A stretch of DNA of 20,199 nucleotides, from assembly GCA_019594195.1 (NCBI GenBank), contig JAFDTP010000029.1, positions 1-20,199 on the forward strand, read 5' to 3'. A program made the position numbers and the translations under genes. The notes under the pieces were generated by a model, which was given only the letters and a program-made list of their open reading frames with translations, made no database searches and had not been told where the DNA came from. This DNA is from Thermoplasmata archaeon. GTDB lineage: Archaea; Thermoplasmatota; Thermoplasmata; Halarchaeoplasmatales; Halarchaeoplasmataceae. Below, piece after piece: positions 13,676 through 20,199 of the stretch (within the stretch, counting starts at the first letter, position 1; every line of letters begins with the position of its first letter).

Positions 13676-14305
13676 TCAATCTAGTCCTTCCATCATCTCG
13701 TCCATCTTATCCATCAATCTTTCGTTCCTAACCGAGTTCGCTATATCCCCTCTAGTTTTTTCTACTAGATTTCTCGCGGTATCCTGCTTGTTCCTTATCG
13801 GCACTATTGCGTTAGGATAGTCAAAATCCATTATCATATCTTTGATGTCCTCCATATATCCATGGAGTTCCTTCGCATTCTCTATCCTCCCCTCAGTGAG
13901 TTCATCAAGTATCATCCTCCTCAGTTCGCCTACGACATCAGAAAGGCCCAAAACGTATGAACTGGGAGTTATACCCAATTCTTCAGGTGATTTCGGTTTT
14001 TCCTCTCTCAAAAGCGACAGAAGTATATGCGCCTCGGCATATTCCTGCAGCCCATTTCGAAGGAATCCAGAATGGTACAATTCTGGGTGATCCTCGATGA
14101 TACTTTTCAGCTTGTTTATCTCTTCCTGGGCCTCTTTCAAAGATACAGACTCATCTTTATCACGATGGATCTCCTGGATAACGTTCTTAGATATCCTCCT
14201 TATAGCTCGAGACGACTTCATGGCGAGTTCTCTGACTCTATCTTTGTCTTCCAACCTTTCGTCGGCATCTATCACGATCTCACGTAGATCTTCAATTTCA
14301 CTCAT
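13676..14305 (-). CDS. Translin-family protein
   Basis: This 209-residue, all-helical protein resembles archaeal translin/TRAX homologues. The recognisable block is LSDVVGELRRMILDEL followed by MEDIKDMIMDFDYPNAIVP and then IRNKQDTARNLVEKTRGD. Translins form octameric nucleic-acid-binding shells, and TRAX-like members are RNases that use acidic residues, including the Glu of the GELRR motif, which is kept here. RNase activity is therefore possible but not shown. The N-terminal third is a charged coiled-coil-like region. It is a single gene, convergent with UPF0248 and separated from the PRC-barrel gene by about 100 bp. Confidence 0.83.
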   Translation of the reverse strand: MSEIEDLREIVIDADERLEDKDRVRELAMKSSRAIRRISKNVIQEIHRDKDESVSLKEAQEEINKLKSIIEDHPELYHSGFLRNGLQEYAEAHILLSLLREEKPKSPEELGITPSSYVLGLSDVVGELRRMILDELTEGRIENAKELHGYMEDIKDMIMDFDYPNAIVPIRNKQDTARNLVEKTRGDIANSVRNERLMDKMDEMMEGLD

Positions 14306-14411
14306 TTATTATCCCTTTCTTCACGGCGCATCTTTAAGCTACAGATGTATCGACCTTATTCAAACCCTTAACGGATCGTTTGATATAAGGTTTATTTTTT
14401 AGAAGTAGTAA

Positions 14412-14996
14412 CTATTTTACGTAATCTTCTTTTTTCTTCTTCAGCTTAATACAGTCCTTGCCTACATCCGTTATATCTTCCGCCTCTATGCAGATCTTCT
14501 CATGATCCATCTCTATCCTCGTCGCAACGCTTCCATCCTCCAAAGGAGTGGGCAACGTAACGCTCATGTCTTCAAAAGAAAGCATAGGGACCGTATATGT
14601 TTCAACCGACTCTTCATCGTCATCTTTAGTCCTTATCACCCTTGTTTCGACCATTATGTAAGCCAATTCTCCGTCCTTGTCTTTTTCTGCGTCCTTGACT
14701 TCGCCCATCTCGTCGCCCTCTGAGTCCACAACTCTAGTACCGATTAGATTTTTAGCAGGACTTATCCAGAGATGGATCGAGTCTCTAGTGATTTTTTCTA
14801 TATATTTAAGATCAACTCTCATATATTCTCCGAAAAAACCCTTATGGATGATCAATTTTGTCGGATTCAAAGTTGATTTGTTTATCTCGATATCATGTAC
14901 ATGACCGAACTGTTCACCATCCGAATCGAATACATCCATACCTCTGAGTCGGTTGAATGTCGTTCTACCTTCCTGGGTCTCTCTTTCATCTGCCAT
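14412..14996 (-). CDS. Tandem PRC-barrel domain protein
   Basis: This 194-residue soluble protein has two PRC-barrel-like domains. The first spans residues about 15-85 (LRGMDVFDSDGEQFGHVHDI), the second about 85-155 (LIGTRVVDSEGDEMGEVKDAE). They are followed by a C-terminal beta-rich segment and a Lys-rich tail. PRC-barrels in archaea occur alone as putative RNA-associated or cell-division (CdpB-like) adaptors; this copy cannot be assigned more closely. An upstream TTG at 15017 is in frame, but the ATG at 14996 begins just before the charged leader and is the more likely start. It is divergent from srp54. Confidence 0.8.
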   Translation of the reverse strand: MADERETQEGRTTFNRLRGMDVFDSDGEQFGHVHDIEINKSTLNPTKLIIHKGFFGEYMRVDLKYIEKITRDSIHLWISPAKNLIGTRVVDSEGDEMGEVKDAEKDKDGELAYIMVETRVIRTKDDDEESVETYTVPMLSFEDMSVTLPTPLEDGSVATRIEMDHEKICIEAEDITDVGKDCIKLKKKKEDYVK

Positions 14997-15065
14997 GTCG
15001 ACCGAACCTATATTCAATCTAAACTACATTATGTTTTCGGGAGAAAAGCAAAGTCGACCAAAAAC

Positions 15066-15073
15066 ATTAATAA
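15066..15073 (+). promoter_or_regulatory. TATA box of srp54
   Basis: ATTAATAA lies about 28 nt before the ATG at 15098, with no Shine-Dalgarno in between, suggesting a leaderless transcript. Confidence 0.45.
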
Positions 15074-15097
15074 CCCTTCACAGAAATTCTATTTTCC

Positions 15098-16432
15098 ATG
15101 GCTCTCGAAAATCTAAAGGACGGACTAAGGAATGCAGTCGAAAAAGTCACCAAAGCCAGTCACGTAGACAAGCAACTGATAAAAGATATAAGTAAAGATA
15201 TACAGAGGGCTATGATAGAGGCTGATATCGAAGTCCAATTAGCTCTTGATCTGACCGAAAAGATAAAGGAGAGAGGGATCGAGGAAAAACCACCTTCCGG
15301 GATGAGTCCAAGAGAACATCTTATAAGAATAATACATGACGAGTTCGTGAGTATACTCGGTCATGGCGAAGAACTAAAATTGAAGCCTCAGACGATAATG
15401 ATGGTCGGACTTTACGGTCAGGGTAAAACCACGACCTGTGGGAAACTGGCCGCCTACTTTCAGAAGAGGGGGCTCAACACGGCTCTGATCGCTGGAGACA
15501 CACACCGTCCCGCGGCATACGATCAGTTATCTCAAGTCGCAGAAGATGCAGGAGTGCCGGTGTATGGTGATCCTGACGAGGAGAAAGCACCTAAGATCGT
15601 CAGAAAGGGGATGGAAAAGTTTGAAGATTATGATGTCGTGATCGTCGATACTGCAGGACGGCACTCACTGGAGGATGAATTGATCAGAGAGATACAGCTC
15701 ATAAAGAACGTTGCTGAACCCGATGAAGTTGTCCTGAATGTCGATGCTTCTATCGGTCAGCAGGCTGGACCCCAGGCTAAAGCCTTCCACGACGCAGTTG
15801 GTGTTACTAAAACCATAATAACTAAGATGGACGGCTCCGCCAAAGGCGGCGGTGCTTTGAGTGCTGTAGCCGAGACCGACGCACCAGTAGTTTTCATAGG
15901 GACCGGTGAAAGGATACGTGACCTAGAAGAATTCGATCCCAAAAGCTTCACGTCTAGATTATTGGGGATGGGCGACGTAGAAAAACTTTTAGAGAAAGCG
16001 GAAGAGGCGATCGATGAAGACCAGGCTGAAGAGACCGCTAAAAAGATGCTTGCCGGAGACTTTGACCTGAAAGACATGTACGAGCAGATGGAGATGTTGA
16101 CCGGTGTGGGACCTCTACAGAAGATAGTTGACATGTTGCCTATGGGCCCCGCATCTATCTCCGAAGAAGAGATAATGAATACGCAGGAAAAACTTGACGA
16201 TTTCAGGATAATAATGGATAGTATGACCGAGGAAGAGATGGAAAATCCAAATCAGATAAAGGGAGAACGTATCAAAAGGATAGCTATGGGAAGCGGAAGG
16301 AGGCCTAAAGATATCAGGGATCTATTATCGCATTATAAGAAAACCAAGAAAGCTATAAAGGGTTTCTCTGGAAACAGAAAGATGAGAAAACAGCTCAAAA
16401 AGCAGCTAGAATCCGGAGATCTGAATTTCTAA
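15098..16432 (+). CDS. srp54: Signal recognition particle protein SRP54
   Basis: This 444-residue GTPase binds SRP RNA and signal sequences and delivers ribosomes to FtsY at the membrane. The N domain spans about 1-90. The G domain has G1 GLYGQGKTTT (104-113), GDTHRPAAYDQL, DTAGRHSLEDEL, TKMDGSAKGGGA and GTGERIRDLEEFD. The M domain (about 300-444) begins with MYEQMEMLTGVGPL and ends in the RNA-binding region GSGRRPKDIRDLLSHYKK. Length and motifs are complete. The message is likely monocistronic and ends at the T8 run at 16461-16468. Confidence 0.97.
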   Translation: MALENLKDGLRNAVEKVTKASHVDKQLIKDISKDIQRAMIEADIEVQLALDLTEKIKERGIEEKPPSGMSPREHLIRIIHDEFVSILGHGEELKLKPQTIMMVGLYGQGKTTTCGKLAAYFQKRGLNTALIAGDTHRPAAYDQLSQVAEDAGVPVYGDPDEEKAPKIVRKGMEKFEDYDVVIVDTAGRHSLEDELIREIQLIKNVAEPDEVVLNVDASIGQQAGPQAKAFHDAVGVTKTIITKMDGSAKGGGALSAVAETDAPVVFIGTGERIRDLEEFDPKSFTSRLLGMGDVEKLLEKAEEAIDEDQAEETAKKMLAGDFDLKDMYEQMEMLTGVGPLQKIVDMLPMGPASISEEEIMNTQEKLDDFRIIMDSMTEEEMENPNQIKGERIKRIAMGSGRRPKDIRDLLSHYKKTKKAIKGFSGNRKMRKQLKKQLESGDLNF

Positions 16433-16460
16433 AAGATATAAAACAGATAGATGGCCTAAA

Positions 16461-16468
16461 TTTTTTTT
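16461..16468 (+). terminator. T8 terminator of srp54
   Basis: Eight consecutive T residues lie about 28 nt after the srp54 stop. The last T is also part of the stop codon of the convergent DUF998 gene. Confidence 0.6.
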
Positions 16469-17055
16469 CACTCCGTCAATAGTTCGGTGCCGAAAACTAG
16501 ACTGAACTGCATCAACGGCATAGATCCTATTATCTCATATATCGCGATGCCGTCAGGTGAAAGTGTGGAAACTAACCCTATAGATATAGCGGCAAAACCG
16601 ATCGAAGACCAAATGAGTACCGACCATTTTGGTTCGAACTCCAAAAATTTATCTAAACCAAATAAGATCAAACCACCGGCGGAAGTTGAGTAAAATAATA
16701 TAGCCATGATCATATGAGGGGCAGTGCCCTTTGGAAATATGCCGGTCAGCATCAAAAAACCAGCACCCAAAAATAGACCTATCAAGCCGATCTCCCCAAC
16801 TCTACTTTCGGCCTTTCTCAGCATCCCTAATATGAAGATCAGAAATAAAATGCCCGAGATTATAAGTGCAAAATTGAATACGTTGTTATACTGGACACCC
16901 ACTTCTCCCAGATCACTAAGAGAATTTTGACTCAATGTAAAATCATCATGCATCGCAAGGGATATCGTTATGAAAACATAGCCTATAAGAGGAGCTAATA
17001 GACCACTGTAGCCACCGATCGTTTCAGGGACCAATTCTTTGATTTCTATTTCCAT
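16468..17055 (-). CDS. DUF998-family membrane protein
   Basis: This 195-residue integral membrane protein has about six hydrophobic segments. The DUF998 hallmarks are present: SQNSLSDLG after the first segment, TGIFPKG after the third, then AILFYSTSAGGLILFG. The function of the family is unknown. AGGAGGG about eight bases before the ATG is a strong ribosome-binding site, so this message has a leader, unlike most neighbours. It stands alone, between srp54 and the AhpD-like gene. Confidence 0.83.
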   Translation of the reverse strand: MEIEIKELVPETIGGYSGLLAPLIGYVFITISLAMHDDFTLSQNSLSDLGEVGVQYNNVFNFALIISGILFLIFILGMLRKAESRVGEIGLIGLFLGAGFLMLTGIFPKGTAPHMIMAILFYSTSAGGLILFGLDKFLEFEPKWSVLIWSSIGFAAISIGLVSTLSPDGIAIYEIIGSMPLMQFSLVFGTELLTE

Positions 17056-17206
17056 GATGTGCCCTCCTGTCGGATTCTTGTTGTTAAATGTCTATGTATA
17101 TTAAAAAGTTTATCAATGATTTTTCAAAATCAACGGTTGCAAGGTTTAAAGATTTGTTACCTTAATTTGATATAATAGGGCAAAGATTTATGAAAAAAGT
17201 GATGCT

Positions 17207-17764
17207 ATGTCCTGGATAAGAGAAGTTGAGCATGACAAATCTGAAGGAAAAACTAAAGAAGTCTACGATAGGATCAAAGAAAAAAGAGGAAAGTTATCCA
17301 ATATAATGAGAGTCCAGAGCCTGATGCCTTCTGCTATGGACCATCACCTTGACTTGTATCTTTCTATAATGTTCGAAGACAGGAGCCTGAGTAGGGAACA
17401 GTGTGAGATGATAGGCGTGGTCGTTTCTTCTATGAACGGTTGTGATTACTGTGTCAACCACCACGCTGAAGCCCTAAATCACTACTGGAGAGATAAAGAA
17501 CGGACGAACACTCTTGTAGAAGGCTATGAAGACCTAGAACTTCCTCAAAAAGATAAAGCTATGTTAGACTTCGTTAAGAAAACGACGGAAGAGCCTGACT
17601 CGGTAAAAGAGAGTGATCTAGATCGTCTTCGAAGCAAGGGTTTTTCCGACGAACAGATACTTAACATGACTTTGATCGCCAGTTACTTCAACTTCGTAAA
17701 CCGGATCGCACTCAGTATGGGAGTTGAATTATCGGACGAAGAGATGAAAGGATATGAATATTGA
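17207..17764 (+). CDS. AhpD / carboxymuconolactone decarboxylase-like protein
   Basis: This 185-residue helical protein has the AhpD active-site signature NGCDYCVNHH, with Cys79, Cys82 and His86 in the CxxCxxxH arrangement used by AhpD for peroxide and disulfide chemistry. The N-terminal MPSAMDHHLDLYLSIMF and C-terminal YFNFVNRIALSMGVEL segments match the peroxidase-related AhpD subgroup. The likely role is peroxide detoxification or thiol exchange in the cytoplasm; the electron donor is unknown. Its stop TGA overlaps the TTG that opens the next frame, so it is probably translationally coupled to the membrane protein downstream. Confidence 0.87.
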   Translation: MSWIREVEHDKSEGKTKEVYDRIKEKRGKLSNIMRVQSLMPSAMDHHLDLYLSIMFEDRSLSREQCEMIGVVVSSMNGCDYCVNHHAEALNHYWRDKERTNTLVEGYEDLELPQKDKAMLDFVKKTTEEPDSVKESDLDRLRSKGFSDEQILNMTLIASYFNFVNRIALSMGVELSDEEMKGYEY

Positions 17765-17772
17765 GGATGATC

Positions 17773-18618
17773 ATGATACCGACTTGGCTTGAGATTATTG
17801 GCGTATTCGCAGTGATCATTTTGGGTATACTCTATATGATCAGGATCATCTATAATTACAGGATCGGAAAAGATATTTGGAGGACATACAAAAAAGTCGC
17901 AGAGAGTAAAGGTCTCGAAGTAAAAAAAAGTCTGAATCTACTTTCAAATTGGCCGAATCTATTTGGAATTTTAGGAGGGAAAAGGACCTACATACATCCA
18001 GATAGAGGAGGTAGAAAGAATCCTGCCAAAACGATATTTGCCGTTGAAAACAAGATAGAACTTCCGAGTGATCTGATAATAAATACACCAGATATTTCTA
18101 AACCTAGAGATTCTCACGAATTAAAAGTCGAAGAGATAAACAAACAAGGTCTAGATATATACAGCAGTAGGAAGATCAACGAGGGGGAGATAGATGATCT
18201 ATTCACCAAGGATATAGTAGAAAGGATCGACGATCTCATAAAAAATAATCAGGAAGATTTCAGAGCACTCATACTAGAATCTGGATTAGCTATGTTCAGT
18301 AAGTTCAAGATCGATCTAGACGAGGACAGTCTGTCAGAGAATATCGAAAAATTCTCGGATATCGTAGCAGACATGGAACAAAATACGGGATTGTTTAATG
18401 AACATCTCGATAGCCCTCGGATGAGCAAGATAAGTGAAGGTACAAAAATGGGTCAGGTCAAGTTCCTATTTCCAATACTGCTTTTAGGATTTTCTGGTTA
18501 CCTCTTGTATAATACCCTGCAGACGTTCTCCTTCTTATCCCTAAATGCGGGTATAATCATAGGCGCGGTGGGGATGATCAAACTCTACGTGACACTCTAT
18601 ACTGAGTTGAAGTTTTAG
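17773..18618 (+). CDS. Unrecognised membrane protein with a large soluble loop
   Basis: I do not recognise this 281-residue protein. Residues about 4-25 form one N-terminal membrane helix. About 200 residues of charged soluble sequence follow, containing KRTYIHPDRGGRKNPAKT and a helical acidic second half. Two more helices close the C-terminus (about 228-250 and 252-275). The frame is open from a TTG at 17761 overlapping the previous stop, but GAGG at 17763-17766 is spaced for the ATG at 17773. Coupling to the AhpD-like gene suggests a shared redox or membrane-stress context, but that is inference. Its stop overlaps that of the convergent glutamine-synthetase-like gene by four bases. Confidence 0.75.
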   Translation: MIPTWLEIIGVFAVIILGILYMIRIIYNYRIGKDIWRTYKKVAESKGLEVKKSLNLLSNWPNLFGILGGKRTYIHPDRGGRKNPAKTIFAVENKIELPSDLIINTPDISKPRDSHELKVEEINKQGLDIYSSRKINEGEIDDLFTKDIVERIDDLIKNNQEDFRALILESGLAMFSKFKIDLDEDSLSENIEKFSDIVADMEQNTGLFNEHLDSPRMSKISEGTKMGQVKFLFPILLLGFSGYLLYNTLQTFSFLSLNAGIIIGAVGMIKLYVTLYTELKF

Positions 18619-19889
18619 TAATCAAGATAATTCCGCAGCTCCCAATCGGTCACCTCTAGCTGGAACTGTTCTACCTCATTCCTCTTCATCCTCATATAAT
18701 GCTTGTAAGATTCGCCCAGTGAATCTTTGATGACTTCATCATCTTCCAACTCGTCAAGCGCCTCTGATAAGCTAGAGGGTAAAAATTCGATACCTCTATC
18801 TTTAATATTCCTATCTTCGACCGTAAAGAGATCTTCTGTGACCTCTTCACCTGGATCAGTGGATTTTTTCATGCCATCCATACCCGCTCGGATCAGTGAA
18901 TTCAACATGAAATAGATGTTCGCAGAAGCATCTCCTGCTCTGTATTCGATCCTGCCCTTCTTCTGTTCTTCAGTGCCATAGGCAGGGATCCTTACTAGAA
19001 CGCTGCGGTTCTCGCCGCCCCATGAGATGTATACTGGCGCTTCATAACCCGGAACGAGTCTTTTGTATGAGTTGATCGTGGGAGAAACGACAGCGGAAAG
19101 CGCCTCTGCATGATCTAAAAGACCACCAAGGAAACCGGCCGACTTCTCGTTCAATTCATCCGATGAAAACATATATTCTCCATCTTCAAATAAAGACATA
19201 TGAACGTGGAAGCCATTTCCGGCTTCTCCAGATAAAGGCTTGGGCATGAAAGTCGCGAATACTCCGTTTTCTGCCGCCTTTTCTTTAACGATCTCTCTTA
19301 TGAAGAGGAAATCATCAGCGGCTTCTAAAGGATCATCATAGGGTAAAGGTTCGATTTCATGTTGGCCCGGAGCTACTTCATGATGTATCTTTTCGACACT
19401 GAAATCGTATTCATCCATAGCTTTCGATAGTTCTCCGATCATCCGGGTCTGATCTGTTCTTCCATCTATGTAATGGCCTGAATCTATAGGTTCAAAAGTT
19501 TCTCTATCTAAAAGATGGAACTCATATTCTGGTTTTACGTGTATCTCGATGCCTCTTTCAGATAGTTCCTCCATCGTCTTTCTGAGAAGATATCTTGGAT
19601 CGCCTTTGAAAGGAGATCCGTCCGGCCATCTCATCTCACAGAGGAAAACAGCTACTTTTTCCGTGCCGTGATCCAAAATCCTCATAGTGGAAGGGATGGG
19701 CACTGCGATCATATCACTTTGAGAAACGTCTGAAAAGCCGAGGTTGGAAGAGTCGAAACTCATACCCTCTTCTTTAACAACATCGAATGTTTCTGGAGGT
19801 ATACGTATCTCTCTTGGTTTTCCTTGTATATCTAAAAATTTCAGCGCTACGGAATCGACTTCATCTGGTATCTCAATATCTTCGGACAT
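18615..19889 (-). CDS. Type I glutamine synthetase-family ligase
   Basis: This 424-residue member of the GlnA family couples ATP hydrolysis to gamma-glutamyl amide formation. In order: FDSSNLGFSDVSQSDM (the catalytic Asp kept; FDGSS is usual), KPEYEFHLLD (metal Glu), HHEVAPGQHEIEP, FMPKPLSGEAGNGFHVHMSL, NSYKRLVPGYEAPVYISW (flap Glu), NRSVLVRIPAYG, and RIEYRAGDASANIYF (NPY is usual, here NIY). It is slightly shorter than typical GlnA at the N-terminus. It lacks a recognisable adenylylation Tyr region. It may be glutamine synthetase or a gamma-glutamyl-amine synthetase, and the motif changes leave this open. A GTG at 19898 is in frame, but AGGTG six to seven bases before the ATG at 19889 fixes the start. 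Confidence 0.87.
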   Translation of the reverse strand: MSEDIEIPDEVDSVALKFLDIQGKPREIRIPPETFDVVKEEGMSFDSSNLGFSDVSQSDMIAVPIPSTMRILDHGTEKVAVFLCEMRWPDGSPFKGDPRYLLRKTMEELSERGIEIHVKPEYEFHLLDRETFEPIDSGHYIDGRTDQTRMIGELSKAMDEYDFSVEKIHHEVAPGQHEIEPLPYDDPLEAADDFLFIREIVKEKAAENGVFATFMPKPLSGEAGNGFHVHMSLFEDGEYMFSSDELNEKSAGFLGGLLDHAEALSAVVSPTINSYKRLVPGYEAPVYISWGGENRSVLVRIPAYGTEEQKKGRIEYRAGDASANIYFMLNSLIRAGMDGMKKSTDPGEEVTEDLFTVEDRNIKDRGIEFLPSSLSEALDELEDDEVIKDSLGESYKHYMRMKRNEVEQFQLEVTDWELRNYLDY

Positions 19890-19922
19890 CTTATACACCT
19901 AAGGGGTATGGTTATTGTGATG

Positions 19923-19930
19923 ATATATAA
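19923..19930 (-). promoter_or_regulatory. TATA box of the glutamine-synthetase-like gene
   Basis: TTTATATA on the minus strand predicts a transcript start near 19901 and a leader of about 12 nt holding the AGGTG ribosome-binding site. The same A/T-rich block may also serve the divergent photolyase gene. Confidence 0.5.
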
Positions 19931-19974
19931 ATAATAAACGGTCTAAAACGAAGTGAAATATTAAATCATTTGAA

Positions 19975-20199
19975 ATGAATCCTGTAAGTAGGGAAAAGAT
20001 GGTAACTATCAAAGGTTATGAGGATATCCAATCAGAGAGATTGAACGTATTAAATCATGAAGCAGAAGGTGAAGGTGATTTTGTCCTTTATTGGATGCAG
20101 CGAGCTCAAAGGTCTGAATTCAATCACGCTTTAGAATACGCTTTGGAGAAAGCGAATGGATTGGAAAAGCCGCTAGTGGTATTTTTTGGGATCACAGAT
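19975..20199 (+). CDS. phr: Class II deoxyribodipyrimidine photolyase, N-terminal part
   Basis: The frame is open to the window edge. The 75 visible residues contain FVLYWMQRAQRSEFNHALEY followed by KPLVVFFGITD. This is the N-terminal photolyase-homology segment of class II CPD photolyases, flavoenzymes that use light to split cyclobutane pyrimidine dimers. Two in-frame ATGs exist: 19975, which gives an N-terminus MNPVSREK, and 19999 (MVTIKGYED), which has a weak purine-rich site before it. Neither is decisive. The 3' end is outside the window. It is divergent from the glutamine-synthetase-like gene. Confidence 0.87.
   Translation, partial: MNPVSREKMVTIKGYEDIQSERLNVLNHEAEGEGDFVLYWMQRAQRSEFNHALEYALEKANGLEKPLVVFFGITD

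Overview
The window is about 20 kb of densely packed archaeal chromosome. The archaeal markers are pelota, an Alba chromatin protein, the archaeal-type SRP54, CDP-archaeol synthase (CarS), a translin-family protein, a UPF0248/DUF504 protein and a tRNA-Leu without an encoded CCA end. Many genes have an archaeal TATA-like box about 25 nt before the start codon and no leader. Others carry Shine-Dalgarno motifs (AGGTGAT type) that overlap the stop codon of the gene before. The DNA is AT-rich, and the proteins are rich in Glu, Asp and Lys. I cannot place it below Archaea; a euryarchaeal or Thermoplasmatota-like or brine-associated lineage is a guess from composition only.

Layout. 1-1270: a lysine 6-dehydrogenase/saccharopine-dehydrogenase-like enzyme. 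1271-1775: no protein gene, but a tRNA-Leu(CAA) on the minus strand, preceded by three tandem stem-loop units that look like an unrecognised structured RNA. 1776-4245: a small protein, a second saccharopine-dehydrogenase-like enzyme and a D-2-hydroxyacid dehydrogenase. 4252-6741 (minus): a compact sulfur-trafficking operon, tusA - dsrE-like - nifS-like - iscU-DUF59. 6818-9715: pelota, a gamma-glutamylcyclotransferase-like protein, Alba, a small Cys-rich protein with an operator-like palindrome, and a RimI-like acetyltransferase. 9789-11405: a DUF885 metallohydrolase-like protein. 11441-13277 (minus): a creatininase-family hydrolase, carS and pyrE. 13396-16432: UPF0248, translin, a double PRC-barrel protein and SRP54. 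16468-19889: a DUF998 membrane protein, an AhpD-like protein coupled to an unrecognised membrane protein, and a type I glutamine-synthetase homologue. 19975-end: the N-terminus of a class II photolyase, cut by the window edge.

Most notable is the sulfur operon. The NifS/IscS homologue keeps its persulfide Cys loop but lacks the PLP Schiff-base lysine (Thr instead). The His that stacks on PLP is Asp, and the Gln near the PLP phenolate is His. It is encoded next to sulfur carriers (TusA, DsrE-like) and an IscU scaffold fused to a DUF59/MIP18 domain whose usual Cys is missing. I infer an Fe-S assembly module in which sulfur may come from a TusA/DsrE persulfide or sulfide rather than from PLP-dependent cysteine desulfuration. 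The second most interesting item is the three-unit hairpin array upstream of tRNA-Leu.
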